DNA from: Methylomonas sp. AM2-LC
Lineage (GTDB): Bacteria > Pseudomonadota > Gammaproteobacteria > Methylococcales > Methylomonadaceae
Length of the DNA: 64,000 bases
Direction: 5' to 3'
Assembly (NCBI RefSeq): GCF_039904985.1
Contig: NZ_CP157005.1
Location: forward strand, 930,001 to 994,000
Shown here: piece by piece, positions 8,787 through 18,388 of the stretch
Numbering within the stretch: the stretch's first letter is position 1
Layout of the letters: every line of letters starts with the position of its first letter
Program-made: the position numbers and the translations under genes
Notes under the pieces: model-generated
Database searches by the model: none
What the model was told of the DNA's origin: nothing
Seen by the model: the letters and a program-made list of their open reading frames with translations, nothing else

Positions 8787-9809
8787 ATGACTCACAAGTT
8801 TGAATCATCCTCTTCCGTTTCCGATCAGGCCAGCGCCTGGTTTGCCAGATTACAGGCAGACGATGTCAGTGCCGAAGAGCGCAGCCGTTTTCAAGAATGG
8901 TATCAGTCCCATCCGCAACATGCCGAAGCCTATGATCGTACCCGTAAACTGTGGATGTTGTTGGAAATGCCTGCCGAAAGAGTATACAGCCGGATTATTG
9001 CCGACCAGTCAGGTGATCCCAAAGCGAACAGCGCTGCTGTAATTCCAGGAAAGAATTCGACGGAATCCGGATGCGTTGAATCTAATCTATCTGCGCACAA
9101 TTTTCGCATTCCGATTGCCGCTGCCTGTTGCTTGAGTTTGCTGTTAACGCTTGCTGTTTGGCAACTGCCGTTACGGATGCAAGACTGGCAAAGCGATTAC
9201 CATACCGCCCCAGGCGAACAATTCAGCGTTACTCTGGAAGACGGTTCACGCTTGACTTTAAACACGGACACAGCGCTTTCTGTAAATTTCAACGAACAGC
9301 AACGCCGAATCGAATTATTACGGGGCGAAGCCTATTTCGAAGTTGCGCCCAACAAGGCTCGGCCTTTCATTGTTAACGGTGGCCGGGCTGATGCCCGAGC
9401 TGTCGGTACTGCCTTCAGTGTCAGAAAACAGGATGACGATTTACGGGTTGCCGTTAACGAAGGCGCCGTTGAGGTGAGGGCGGATACCTCATCCACTTTG
9501 GTAAAAGTATCGCAGCAAGTCGCTTACACACACGGTCGATTAGAGGAAGTGCTTAATGTCGAAAACGACGATAGCTTTGCTTGGCGGCGCGGCCAGGTGG
9601 TGTTTAATCACCAATCGCTGTCACAGGTATTGGCGGAAATTAATCGCTATCGCAGCGGACGCATCGTCGCCATTAAAACTGCTTTGGCAGGCCGTATCAT
9701 CAGTGGTGTTTTCGATAGTCGTGATGCCGATGCGGTCGTGGATGCGCTCAAAACTACTTTGCATGCCAATACGCTGAGTCTGCCGGGTGGACTGATATTA
9801 TTGTTCTGA
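8787..9809 (+). CDS. FecR-like anti-sigma regulator (module 2)
   Basis: A 340-residue FecR family protein. A DUF4880 N-terminus is visible (SDQASAWFARLQADDVSAEE, ERSRFQEWYQSHPQHAEAYDRT). A membrane segment lies near residues 112-130 (IAAACCLSLLLTLAVW). The periplasmic FecR domain has LEDGSRLTLNTDTALSV, LLRGEAYFEVAPNKARPF and AVGTAFSV. The C-terminal LSQVLAEINRYRSGRIVA part would contact the receptor STN domain. Its 3' end overlaps by 12 bases the original 3' end of a reverse-strand VapB antitoxin that has since been cut by IS21 insertion. Confidence 0.88.
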   Translation: MTHKFESSSSVSDQASAWFARLQADDVSAEERSRFQEWYQSHPQHAEAYDRTRKLWMLLEMPAERVYSRIIADQSGDPKANSAAVIPGKNSTESGCVESNLSAHNFRIPIAAACCLSLLLTLAVWQLPLRMQDWQSDYHTAPGEQFSVTLEDGSRLTLNTDTALSVNFNEQQRRIELLRGEAYFEVAPNKARPFIVNGGRADARAVGTAFSVRKQDDDLRVAVNEGAVEVRADTSSTLVKVSQQVAYTHGRLEEVLNVENDDSFAWRRGQVVFNHQSLSQVLAEINRYRSGRIVAIKTALAGRIISGVFDSRDADAVVDALKTTLHANTLSLPGGLILLF

Positions 9810-9863
9810 CTCAAAGTTGCGTTCCTGATGTTCGGCAGGCTGTTGGTGCTCGATCTCCTGCGG
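9798..9863 (-). pseudogene. Severed C-terminal tail of a VapB antitoxin
   Basis: Removing the IS21 element and one copy of its 6-bp duplication joins this stretch in frame to the antitoxin at 12465-12641. The restored tail reads ...GPQEIEHQQPAEHQERNFE and ends at TAA (9798-9800). The Q-P-x-E-x-Q-x-R pattern is the usual C-terminus of VapB antitoxins of the AbrB type. This tail has no start of its own and is dead as it stands. Confidence 0.75.
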
Positions 9864-9979
9864 TGTTGGCGCTAGTTGAAAATTGATCATTTATAGAGTG
9901 TTGTGCTAATCGAAAATTGACCAGGCAATTCACGTATCCTGCCTATGTTTTAGGCAGGAGCAAAACGAGAGTGCATTAC

Positions 9980-11488
9980 ATGTCAATGTTCGCAAAAGTT
10001 CGACGGTTGTTTCATCGCGACCACCTGTCCATCAGTGAAATTCAACGGCAGACCAGTCTGTCGCGAAACACCATTAAGGCCTGGGTTAAAGAAAGCAACC
10101 CAGATGACTACAAGTATCCCAAACGATCCCGAGTTAATAGCAAGTTGACAGCTTATATTCCCGTATTGTTGCTGGCATTAAACGTAGATGCGCAGCGCGC
10201 TAAACGAGATCGTCGTACTGGATTGATGTTGTTTGAAACGATCAAAAAAGAAGGTTATGCCGGTAGTTACTCTCTTCTTACCGCTTATATCCGCGATTGG
10301 CGAAACGATTCGATCATTGCAGGCAAATCCGCTTATGTGCCGCTCAAATTCGAGCTTGGCGAAGCGTTCCAATTTGATTGGAGCGAAGAATGGCAAATGA
10401 TCGGCGGTATCCATCGTAAAATTCAAGTGGCGCATACCAAGCTGTGCGCCAGTCGCGCATTTTTTCTGTCCGCCTATCCCACGCAAACCCAGGAAATGCT
10501 CTACGACGCGCATACCCGAGCCTTCATTGCACTGGGTGGAATACCCAAGCGCGGTATTTACGATAATATGAAAACGGCGGTCGACAAAGTCATCAAAAAA
10601 AGTAATGGTCGCGTCATAAATTCGCGTTTTTACGCCATGACGGCGCATTATTTGTTTGAACCGGACTTCTGTAATGTGGCTTCCGGCTGGGAAAAAGGCA
10701 TTATCGAGAAGAATGTCCAGGATGCCAGGCGTCGAGTCTGGATAGAGGCCAAAACACAGTGCTTTAGTACCTTTGCAGAGCTGAATGCCTGGCTTGATCT
10801 GAAATGCCGCGCCCTCTGGACAGAAATTGAACATCCGAATTATGCGGGTATTACGGTAGCCGATGCACTCGAGCAAGAGCAAATTTATCTTATGCCCATG
10901 CCAACACCTTTCGATGGCTACATCGAGATATTGGCTCGGGTATCGAGTACCTGTCTGGTCACCGTGGAGCGCAACCAATACTCGGCACCCTGTCATCTCG
11001 CTAACCGTAAAGCCACCATTCATCTTTATGCCGATAAGGTCGACATCTGTACCGAGAGTGACGTCGTTGCTCGCCATACGCGTCTGTTGGCTCGTGATCA
11101 AGTCAGCTATGATTGGCAGCACTATATTCCGCTGATTGAAAAAAAGCCGGGGGCATTGCGTAACGGTGCGCCTTTTGAAGATATGCCGTTGCTGTTTGCG
11201 CAACTGCGAACAGCGTTACGCCACCGGGAACGGCAACAAGGTGATCGGATTATGGCTAAAGTGCTAGCCGCCGTTCCGGTGCATGGCTTAGAAACCGTAT
11301 TGAGTGCTGTTAAACAATTATTGGATGTAGGGGTGACGAGTCTCGAACAGGTGGTTAACGTCCTGTCCCGACTGAATGATATACCTATCCCTGCTCAAGT
11401 GGAAACCGACTTAAAGCTTAATGAAGAGCCACTGGCTGACACTGCACGTTATGACAGCCTAAGTGATCAAGAGGTGGATTATGTCTGA
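9980..11488 (+). CDS. istA: IS21-family transposase IstA
   Basis: An approximately 500-residue DDE transposase. It has an N-terminal helix-turn-helix ([32 protein letters not shown]) for binding the IS ends. The rve core has FQFDWSEEW (first Asp), then [15 protein letters not shown] (second Asp) and [18 protein letters not shown] (Glu). It cuts and joins the ends of the element with help from IstB. GTG 9971 or TTG 9917 are alternative starts; ATG 9980 is chosen as the first ATG preceding the conserved helix. Its stop overlaps the istB start. Confidence 0.92.
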   Translation: MSMFAKVRRLFHRDHLSISEIQRQTSLSRNTIKAWVKESNPDDYKYPKRSRVNSKLTAYIPVLLLALNVDAQRAKRDRRTGLMLFETIKKEGYAGSYSLLTAYIRDWRNDSIIAGKSAYVPLKFELGEAFQFDWSEEWQMIGGIHRKIQVAHTKLCASRAFFLSAYPTQTQEMLYDAHTRAFIALGGIPKRGIYDNMKTAVDKVIKKSNGRVINSRFYAMTAHYLFEPDFCNVASGWEKGIIEKNVQDARRRVWIEAKTQCFSTFAELNAWLDLKCRALWTEIEHPNYAGITVADALEQEQIYLMPMPTPFDGYIEILARVSSTCLVTVERNQYSAPCHLANRKATIHLYADKVDICTESDVVARHTRLLARDQVSYDWQHYIPLIEKKPGALRNGAPFEDMPLLFAQLRTALRHRERQQGDRIMAKVLAAVPVHGLETVLSAVKQLLDVGVTSLEQVVNVLSRLNDIPIPAQVETDLKLNEEPLADTARYDSLSDQEVDYV

Positions 11489-12305
11489 TATTATCAGCCA
11501 ACTTAAAGCCCTGAAATTATATGGCATGGCGGCATGTTACGCCGAATTACAGACGCAAAACCGAGCAGACACGGCTGAATTGATCCATTCGACACAATGG
11601 TTGCTCGACCAATTGTTACAGGCAGAATCAATAGATAGGGGCATCCGCACCATCCGGTATCAGATGAGTTCAGCCAAATTTCCGATTCACCGCGATTTGC
11701 TAGGCTTTGATTTCGGTCAATCTAAAGTAGACCCGTCACTGATCCATACACTGGCAACCTTGACATTTACCGATGCTGCACAGAACCTGGTATTAGTGGG
11801 GGGCACCGGAACCGGAAAATCCCATTTGGCCACAGCACTGGGCGTCTGTGGTATCCAGCAGCACAGCAAGCGGGTGCGCTTTTTCTCCACCGTTGAATTA
11901 GTTAACACACTGGAGCAGGAAAAAGCAGCTGGTAAACAAGGACGACTGGCGCTGATGCTCATGCAGGTGGACTTAGTCATCTTGGACGAGTTGGGTTATT
12001 TACCCTTTTCACAGGCAGGTGGTGCACTCCTGTTCCATCTGCTCTCTAAGCTTTATGAACGTACCAGCGTCATAATCACAACCAATTTGACGTTCTCAGA
12101 ATGGAGTAGCGTGTTTATTGATGCCAAACTGACAACAGCACTGCTGGATCGCCTAACGCATCATTGCCATATTATCGAAACCGGCAATGAATCCTTTCGG
12201 TTTAAGGAAAGTAGCGCTATAGCCAAAGAACGCATTAAATCCAGGGAATCGTCCAAACGGTCTTTGCCAATAGCAGAAACAATAACGGCAAGCACGGAGG
12301 ACTAG
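11481..12305 (+). CDS. istB: IS21-family helper ATPase IstB
   Basis: A 274-residue AAA+ ATPase of the DnaC/IstB type that selects target DNA and activates IstA. Walker A is [19 protein letters not shown], Walker B is [16 protein letters not shown], and sensor 1 is [13 protein letters not shown]. The start at ATG 11481 has GAGGTG just upstream and overlaps the istA stop (ATG-TC-TGA). The length is family-typical. A possible 28-codon frame follows at 12307-12393, but it is too short to judge. Confidence 0.93.
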   Translation: MSDIISQLKALKLYGMAACYAELQTQNRADTAELIHSTQWLLDQLLQAESIDRGIRTIRYQMSSAKFPIHRDLLGFDFGQSKVDPSLIHTLATLTFTDAAQNLVLVGGTGTGKSHLATALGVCGIQQHSKRVRFFSTVELVNTLEQEKAAGKQGRLALMLMQVDLVILDELGYLPFSQAGGALLFHLLSKLYERTSVIITTNLTFSEWSSVFIDAKLTTALLDRLTHHCHIIETGNESFRFKESSAIAKERIKSRESSKRSLPIAETITASTED

Positions 12306-12464
12306 TATGAAATTATCCGTATTCGAAAATAACTTATTTAAAAAAAGGGGGCAAAACTCACTCAGTCTGGTCGACTATTACTGCGCAGTATAGTAATCTG
12401 CCTAACATAATCCCTGGTCAATTTTCGATTAGCACGGGTGGTCAATTTTCAATTAGCGCCAACA

Positions 12465-12641
12465 CTGCGGCCCAATTTCCAGCAACATGTCCATTAAACT
12501 TTCTGTTCGGTAGCGTTTGGGCAAAAGCACAACCATGTCGCCCAGTTTCTTGATGACCACTTCCTCATCATCGAAACGGAAGTCCTTTGGCAAGCTAACA
12601 GCCTGAGTATTTCCATTGGTAAAAATTCGTGCTGTTTGCAT
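12465..12641 (-). pseudogene. VapB (AbrB-type) antitoxin truncated by IS21
   Basis: Reading MQTARIFTNGNTQAVSLP then FRFDDEEVVIKKLGDMVVLLP, this is a clear SpoVT/AbrB-fold VapB antitoxin. Its normal C-terminus was replaced by C-W-R-stop encoded in the IS21 end (stop at 12453). The missing tail remains at 9798-9863. The DNA-binding half is intact, but the toxin-neutralising tail is gone. No vapC follows on this strand: the next sequence would be the end of fecR. It was therefore an orphan antitoxin even before the insertion. Its start diverges from the receptor gene 170 bp away. Confidence 0.8.
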
Positions 12642-12747
12642 AACTCTTTCCTCTGTCAGTCTGAAATGTACTTTCGCAATATATACGCCCAACTTCGGAA
12701 TGACTACCTATTTATTTTGTTCTAAAAAAAAATTACAGACTGACTAA

Positions 12748-12775
12748 GTAAAATCATAGGGGTCGTTCGTCTTTG
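12748..12775 (+). promoter_or_regulatory. Possible ECF-type promoter of receptor 2
   Basis: AAAATCATAGGGGTCGTTCGTC lies about 40 bp upstream of the receptor start. It resembles the CGTTCG/CGTC-type -10 region of iron ECF promoters. This is a guess from pattern only; the other receptor promoters do not share an obvious match. A good Shine-Dalgarno site (AAAGGAG at 12796-12802) precedes the start. Confidence 0.25.
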
Positions 12776-12810
12776 TTGGGAGACCACTCATCAACAAAGG
12801 AGAATGAAAC

Positions 12811-15057
12811 ATGAAATCCCTGGATACGGGTTGCCGGCCCTATATAAACTTGTTGCTGGCCGCCGGTTTGTTGACCCCGATGATGACGCTAGCCGCAGAG
12901 CAGGCCATTATTCCGTTCGACATCCCCGCACAATCACTCGCTGGCGCGTTGATACGCTTTTCTGCGGCCACCGGTTTGCAAGTACTTTACGAAGGGGATA
13001 TCGCTAGTCAAATCAAGTCGCCGGAACTGAAAGGCCGTTATACTTCGGAGGACGCCTTGCAAAAGTTGTTGCAAGGTTCAGGCTTGAACTACCGTTACAG
13101 TAACAGCAAGACAATTACGCTGGAGAAAGCGGTCGCGCCTGCCGTATCCCCGATTAATCAGGCCGACCCGATTACCTTGCCTAAAGTCAATGTGGTCGGC
13201 AACGCCGTTTACGATGTCAAAGACCCCTACAACCAAGATTATGTTCTTCCCGACGCCAACGTCGGCACGAAAACGGACACCCCCATCATGGAAACGCCTC
13301 TGAACGTTCAGGTTGTTTCCAAGCAGGTGATGAAAGATCAGCAAGCGATTACGCTGGCGGACGCCTTGAAAAATGTCAGTGGAGTTATCACCAATACTAC
13401 TGGAGGTGATGGGGGGGACGACACAACGACTCTCGGTGGAACGCAAACAGACATCACCATTCGCGGCTTTGTTTCATCAACTTATTTACGCAATGGCTTT
13501 AGGTTGCAACAAGGGAATCGGACATTGGCTAACGTCGAATCGGTCGAGGTACTGAAAGGTCCGGCGGCTATCCTGTATGGACTGGTCGAGCCGGGCGGCA
13601 TGGTCAATGTGGTGACCAAGCAGCCGCTGGCAACACCCTATTATGCTTTCAGTCAGCAATTCGGCACTTATGATAACTACCGAACCACTGCGGATGCCTC
13701 AGGCCCCATCGCCGGCAACAAAGATGTGCTGTACCGGATGAATATGTCTTACCAAAACAACGGTAACTGGCAGGACTTTGTCAACAATGAAGATCTATTT
13801 TTAGCGCCAGTACTAAAGTGGAATATCAGCCCAAGAACCCAAGCCACTGTTGAGTTTGAATACAATCGTAATCACCAAGGGGTTGGGGGCTATGTGAACC
13901 CATTTATCAACAATCAGCTTCTCACTGTTCCTTTAAGCCGTAATTATGGAGAATACTCGCCAGTAAACACAGAAACCTTTTTTGGTGGCTTGAACTGGTC
14001 GCACCAATTTGATGACGACTGGGCTATTAAACACCGCTTTTCAGTCAACCAGATAAGTAATACGGCAAATCTTTTTAGTTCGATTGGAGCGTATTCCCCC
14101 GATATTCTGAATGCGGTCACCCCGCTAGCCTATCAACCGTTCAGCAGATTTGAGGTACTTCGGACAACATATTCAAATGCCACCCAAAACAATACTTATT
14201 CCACCAATCTGGATTTGACCGGCCATTTTGATACTTTTGGATTGAAACACACGCTACTGTTGGGGGGAGATTATTATCGTCTAAATAATACCAATAGAAA
14301 TGACACCAGTCCATTATATACTTTGATTGATCCTTACAATCCGGTTCATCCCGGCCAGTTGCCATTTATATTTGGTGCTGACAATATTACCGGCTATCAG
14401 CAGCGATTTGACCAATATGGCCTATATGGTCAAGACCAAATCAAGTTGCCCTATGATGTGCATGTCACCGGTGGAATTCGTTATCAGTATCTTCATCAAA
14501 ACTATATTCAAACATCGCAAGATGTCGTTTCCGGAACTGCTGCCTCCACCCAGGATGCTGTGACGCCCAGAGTCGGCATTTTATGGCACCCACAAAACTG
14601 GGTTAGTCTATATGCCAACTATGCAGAGAGTTTTGGCGCTAATAGCGGTTTAGTCTGGAGTGCTCAAAATTCATTTACCCCTGTTGCAGCCACCAGCGCC
14701 TCGCAGTACGAAGGCGGCATCAAAACCGAATTTTTTGACGGTCGTTTGCGAGCCACCTTAGCTTATTACGATTTGACTAAAACCAATGTCGCCACTGGTG
14801 ATCCGAATTTGGCCCATGATTGCGGCAATGGCCCCGGTTCCTGTTCGCTTGCAATCGGTGCTGTCCGAAGCCGGGGGCCGGAATTGGATATCCAAGGTGA
14901 AATTCTGCCGGGCTGGAACGCGATTGCCACCTATGCCAATGTCGATATCATTATTACTAAAACCAATTCTAACAACGACCCACTTGGTAACATCAATGTT
15001 GGTGATCGTATGGTTAACGTGCCACGTAATACCGGCAGTTTTTGGAGTACCTATGAA
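12811..15057 (+). pseudogene. TonB-dependent transducer receptor (module 2), 5' part, split by IS1380
   Basis: 749 codons of an STN-type receptor. Signal peptide ends near TLAAEQ. STN domain is at about 32-105 (FDIPAQSLAGALIRFSAATG), followed by TonB-box-like LPKVNVVG, plug (METPLNVQVVSKQVMKDQQ, ILYGLVEPGGMVNVVT) and most of the barrel. The IS1380 element enters after codon 749 (WSTYE), and the frame then runs 6 codons into the IS (PKKIG-stop at 15075). The remaining 105 residues are at 16758-17075 and restore an 854-residue receptor exactly in frame if the IS and one 5-bp duplication are removed. The lost C-terminal strands mean that the present product should not assemble. It may become functional again by precise excision. 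Confidence 0.92.
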
Positions 15058-16752
15058 CCTAAAAAAATCGGTTGAAGTAAGGCCTATAATCATGACATTG
15101 CGAATTACGTGAGCTCAGCCATGGTATTACCTCCAAAAGTTGTTCACCCAAATGGTGATCAGGAAGTCAGTCTCAAAAAGCGCGAAATTGCCTCTCTGGT
15201 TGCCGACACATTCGATGGAAAAATCCACATTGAGTGGGACCCGCAGGCACAAGTAACCCCCTTGGGACAACTGCCTTTTTTCATCCAGTATCTAAAGATC
15301 GGGCACTTATTCGAACCTTGGGTTGATGCATGCCCGCTGACCTATAAGAGCAATAATGCCCCCCAAAAAGTGAATGTACTGGGGTCATTTCTATTGTCGA
15401 TCTTGGCCGGCCACACGCGGTATGCTCATATCACCAGCTTAATGGGTGATAGCGTTAACGCTAAATTGTTAGGGATGTCAAAGGTCGTAAGTGATGACTG
15501 TGCTCGCAGAGCGCTGAATAGAATAGATGAGAAAGCGGGCATCCGCTGGCTGCAAGACCACTTGTATCGCTGTTATAGCCCGCTGCTCAGTCAGCCCTGG
15601 ATACTGGATTCGGATGTGACGGTTAAACCTTTGTATGGCAAACAGGAAGGAGCCGTCGTCGGTTACAATCCCCACAAACCGGGTCGTCCCTCGCATACCT
15701 ATCACACTTATATGATTGCGAACCTGCGCTTGATCCTTGATGTTGAGGTTCAAGCCGGCAACCTAAGTTCATCAGCCTATTTTGCGCCTGCTTTATGGAC
15801 AATACTTGAACGAATACCTCGTTCGGACTGGCCTAAGTTTATTCGCGGCGATTGTGACTGGGGTAGCGACCCTATCATGACGGAAGCCGAGAAGCGAGGC
15901 ATCAACTACCTATTCAAGCTTCGACAATCCGCCAACGTTAAAAAGCTGATTCTACAACAACATTGCCGTGCGGGATGGGAGCGAACCGTTGATGGCTGGG
16001 AAGCGTTATCGACTGAACTCAAGCTGAGCACATGGAAACAGCCTCGTCGTGTGGTTTTGGTCCGGCGACGTTTATCCAGAAGCATAGTCGTCGCACCGGA
16101 TACGCAGAAAGCACTGCCTGAGCAGCTTTCTCTGATAGAGCCCGCCGAAAGCATGGCTGCTTTTGAATATAGTGTATTGGTGACCTCGTTAAATTCCGAG
16201 GTCATCAGCATCGTTCAGCATTACCGGGATCGGGCCGATTGTGAAAATAACTTCGATGAAATTAAAAACCAATGGGGCTGGGGCGGGTTCGTGACCCAAA
16301 AAATCAAGCCTTGCCGTTTAATTGCCCGGATGATTGCGTTGATCTATAACTGGTGGTCCTTGTTTGTCAGGCTGGCAGAACCTGAAAAACATTATGAAGC
16401 TATTGTATCCAGGCCTCTGCTGCTTCATGGAGTGGGCAAACAAACCAGTCATGCCGCTCAAAAGACCCTCACAATTACCAGTACACATGGCAGAGCTTCC
16501 TATGTAAGAGCGGCTTATCAACGTGTTAGCGAGTTTTTTGATGATCTAAAAGCAATTGCGCCGCAGTTGACACCTCTGCAATGCTGGTACCGGATTTTGA
16601 GTGAAGCCATGAAAAAATACTTGCAGGGAGCGCTTTTAAAACCGCCTGACTTGTTCGCTTGTGGGTATTAATCGCAAGATTTCATACTCAGTGTTTAGTC
16701 AAATTCATGCTGAAATTAAGCGGCAGTAGCTAACTCAACTGATTTTTTTAGG
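15058..16752 (+). mobile_element. IS1380-family insertion sequence
   Basis: A 1695-bp element. The left end CCTAAAAAAATCGGTTGA and the inverted right end CCTAAAAAAATCAGTTGA differ by one base. A 5-bp target duplication ATGAA lies at 15053-15057 and 16753-16757. It carries one transposase gene. It interrupts the barrel-coding part of receptor 2 without any other loss of sequence. Confidence 0.92.
15109..16671 (+). CDS. IS1380-family transposase
   Basis: A 520-residue DDE transposase. The IS1380 hallmark is visible: WILDSDVTVKPLYGKQEGAV followed by GYNPHKPGRPSHTYHTY. The second catalytic Asp lies in FIRGDCDWGSD. The C-terminal YRDRADCENNFDEIKNQWGW carries the catalytic Glu (Y-R-x-R-x-x-x-E type). 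All three residues are present and the frame is full length, so the enzyme is probably active. GTG 15109 is the assumed start; ATG 15121 (MVLPPK) is also possible. Confidence 0.92.
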   Translation: MSSAMVLPPKVVHPNGDQEVSLKKREIASLVADTFDGKIHIEWDPQAQVTPLGQLPFFIQYLKIGHLFEPWVDACPLTYKSNNAPQKVNVLGSFLLSILAGHTRYAHITSLMGDSVNAKLLGMSKVVSDDCARRALNRIDEKAGIRWLQDHLYRCYSPLLSQPWILDSDVTVKPLYGKQEGAVVGYNPHKPGRPSHTYHTYMIANLRLILDVEVQAGNLSSSAYFAPALWTILERIPRSDWPKFIRGDCDWGSDPIMTEAEKRGINYLFKLRQSANVKKLILQQHCRAGWERTVDGWEALSTELKLSTWKQPRRVVLVRRRLSRSIVVAPDTQKALPEQLSLIEPAESMAAFEYSVLVTSLNSEVISIVQHYRDRADCENNFDEIKNQWGWGGFVTQKIKPCRLIARMIALIYNWWSLFVRLAEPEKHYEAIVSRPLLLHGVGKQTSHAAQKTLTITSTHGRASYVRAAYQRVSEFFDDLKAIAPQLTPLQCWYRILSEAMKKYLQGALLKPPDLFACGY

Positions 16753-16757
16753 ATGAA

Positions 16758-17075
16758 CTTCAGGATGCTGATTTAAGAGGACTCAAGTTCGGTGGTGGAG
16801 TCATAGTTCGAGATGGTCAAGTAGGTTTCTCCGGCCTTCCTCTTCAGTTACCTCAAACTCATGTGCCTGGCTATGCAACCCTTGGCTTAATGACGGCTTA
16901 TAGTCGTAATTTTGGCAAGTCAAAGGTCACAGTACAATTCAATATCGATAATGTTTTGGATCAACGTTATTACAGCGCGATAAATCAGGGTAATAACGGT
17001 GGTGGCACTTTTGCAGGCACTGCCAGTTACGGTGCACCGCGAACCGCGATGGGGTCGATTAGTATTCAGTATTAA
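16758..17075 (+). pseudogene. TonB-dependent receptor (module 2), 3' part
   Basis: 105 codons that complete the split receptor, reading LQDADLRGLKFGGGVIVRDG and ending GSISIQY, a normal outer-membrane barrel C-terminus. They are in frame with codon 749 at 15055-15057 once the IS is removed. An internal ATG at 16863 is not a real start. Confidence 0.92.
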
Positions 17076-17196
17076 TAGTTCTCCGTATGATTGACTTTTA
17101 AGGGATGCATGAACTGATCATGCAATCAATTGGTTGCTCGTTGAAAAACGAGCTGTAAACCAGAATCTCGAACATCTATCTAAACGTGTATGCCAT

Positions 17197-17223
17197 AAAA
17201 AAGCCCACCAATGTGGTGGGCTT
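17197..17223 (-). terminator. Strong hairpin with T-run on the minus strand
   Basis: AAGCCCACCA and TGGTGGGCTT form a perfect 10-bp stem with a 3-base loop. On the minus strand it is followed by TTTTTT, so it should end leftward transcription, perhaps that of the IHF-like gene at 17624-17932. On the plus strand there is no T-run. Confidence 0.7.
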
Positions 17224-17490
17224 CGTCCGGTGATGTTTATTATGTTTTTTGATGGACGTCTGCCATAAAAAAAACGGCAATTGAATTTCTTGCGTTTTTT
17301 TGTTGTTCTACCGGCTTACCGGTCGCTGCGCTCCCTAACAGCAAGGTTGCAATTCTATTGAATCGATTTTTTCCCTGCTGCAGGTCTACGAATTGTATTT
17401 CACAATTAAAATTATGTCCAACAAGTGCAAAAAAATAGACTAATGAACCCATTATCAGGTCACTTGGCTTCAGTAATATTTCGGCTTCAG

Positions 17491-17614
17491 TCTGCGGCAA
17501 ATGGTCACATTTTCAATGCAGCCAACAACTGTTAGCATATGTTCAACGCTTGAAGATGTAGCACTACCTTTCCTTCTCTGTAATCCGGCCAATCCCTTGA
17601 GCCGGATTTTTTTT
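17491..17614 (+). repeat. Repeat 1 with terminal hairpin (partner at 42207-42324)
   Basis: About 120 bp here aligns with 42207-42324. Shared segments are TGCGGCAA, GTCACATTTT, TGTTCAACGCTTG or TTTCAACGCTTG, and CTACCTTT-C-TTCTCT-TAATCCGGC. Each copy lies downstream of a receptor gene and ends in the same kind of terminator. The interval 17076-17623 holds no convincing gene apart from this and the minus-strand hairpin. Confidence 0.65.
17582..17614 (+). terminator. Rho-independent terminator
   Basis: AATCCGGC (17582-17589) pairs with GCCGGATT (17601-17608), followed by eight T's. It points rightward and would end transcripts from receptor 2. It also lies just past the 3' end of the reverse IHF-like gene. 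Confidence 0.8.
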
Positions 17615-17623
17615 GTCTAAAAA

Positions 17624-17932
17624 CTATAAATCCCTGATTTTATATTCGAGTCGTGATGCATTGACTTTTTGACGCAAATCAAGTCCCGGTTTAAAGTGGA
17701 CTGCTCGTCGATTTGGTACGCTGACGGCTTCCCCTGTTTTTGGATTGCGACCAATACGAGTTTTACGATCAAGCGTTGTAAAGCCGCCAAAGCCGCGAAT
17801 CTCAATTCTTTCCTGACTGGCGACGGAATTTGTCAATGTCAGTATGATGGTATTTACAGCGAGTTCTACGTCTCTTTGATTTAAATGCTGTTGTTTAGTA
17901 CCGATCAGGGTGATAAGTTCTGATTTTGTCAT
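17624..17932 (-). CDS. IHF-beta/HU-family DNA-bending protein
   Basis: A 102-residue bacterial histone-like protein. It starts MTKSELITLIG, as IHF-beta does, and shows ERIEIRGFGGFTTLDRKTR, GRNPKTGE and the arm/body end VHFKPGLDLRQKV. It would bind and bend DNA as a dimer. Such proteins help integrase and relaxosome function and local gene control. ATG 17932 is chosen over 17947 because it matches the family N-terminus. It sits alone between receptor module 2 and the traL operon. A second IHF-like gene lies at 63054 and an HU at 32174, all distinct in sequence. Confidence 0.87.
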   Translation of the reverse strand: MTKSELITLIGTKQQHLNQRDVELAVNTIILTLTNSVASQERIEIRGFGGFTTLDRKTRIGRNPKTGEAVSVPNRRAVHFKPGLDLRQKVNASRLEYKIRDL

Positions 17933-18028
17933 CTGTAATATAAGCACCTAACAACTAAACGGGGAATCCAAGTTGCCAATCAATAATCAATAACAGCAAA
18001 ATTAAGCCTGTTTCACTAAAAATAAATG

Positions 18029-18241
18029 TTAAAAGCGGCCTATACCAGGGTAATAAATGGTTCGCATTAATTGAGAAGATGTCCATTTAGCATTTCCTTT
18101 GATGGGTGAAATAGTTGAAAATCCTAGCATGATAAAGCCCATTTGAACAAACAGTCTAAATGCAAAAACCTTAAGTTTTTGTACTCTTGTAGTTTGCATT
18201 TGTTGCCATTTTGCCGACTGATGTTTAGAAGTCATGAACAT
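18029..18241 (-). CDS. Hypothetical small protein
   Basis: A 70-codon frame with a basic N-terminus (KHQSAKWQQMQTTRVQKLK) and one hydrophobic stretch (FRLFVQMGFIMLGF). I recognise no family, and there is no clear ribosome site. It lies in the 455-bp interval before traL. It may be a chance frame. The rest of 17933-18299 shows nothing else. Confidence 0.25.
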   Translation of the reverse strand: MFMTSKHQSAKWQQMQTTRVQKLKVFAFRLFVQMGFIMLGFSTISPIKGNAKWTSSQLMRTIYYPGIGRF

Positions 18242-18299
18242 AAAACAGGTTTTGGTAATGAAGGTGAGAACCTTATTAGCACAAATTATTCAACCCTAG

Positions 18300-18388
18300 C
18301 TTGCAAAAAATGAACAATTAGAGATTTTTTGCAAGTCACATCCAAAAAATTCCTTGCAAAATAATGATCACCCTAACCGGAGATCATT
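18300..18388 (+). promoter_or_regulatory. Operator-like dyad and translation hairpin upstream of traL
   Basis: CTTGCAAAAAAT (18300-18311) and ATTTTTTGCAAG (18324-18335) form a perfect 12-bp inverted repeat spaced by 12 bases. A third half-site CTTGCAAAA lies at 18353-18361. This looks like the operator of the tra operon. Next, AATGATC (18363-18369) and GATCATT (18382-18388) form a hairpin directly before the traL ATG, with the ribosome site (CCGGAG) at its loop/stem border, which could control translation. Confidence 0.55.

Larger units (their letters stand above)
9864..12464 (+). mobile_element. IS21-family insertion sequence
   Basis: The element is 2601 bp long. The left end (9864, TGTTGGCGCTAGTTGAAAAT) and the inverted right end (TGTTGGCGCTAATTGAAAAT) are near-perfect inverted repeats. 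A second copy of the sub-repeat GCTAATCGAAAATTGACCA lies inside each end, as is typical for IS21 multiple terminal repeats. Flanking target duplication is CTGCGG at 9858-9863 and 12465-12470. It carries istA and istB. It inserted into the 3' part of a reverse-strand antitoxin gene. Ends and duplication look fresh, so the insertion is probably recent. Confidence 0.93.

Noticed and set aside
10178..11203. Long (341-codon) reverse frame over istA
   Set aside because: It is the antisense shadow of a clear IS21 transposase and has no recognisable motif.
12307..12393. 28-codon frame directly after istB
   Set aside because: Too short to judge and probably only IS end sequence.
17240..17500. Reverse 86-codon frame ending just before a minus-strand terminator
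   Set aside because: The terminator is real-looking, but the protein has no known motif and a low-complexity sequence, and most of the frame overlaps the repeat and AT-rich flank.
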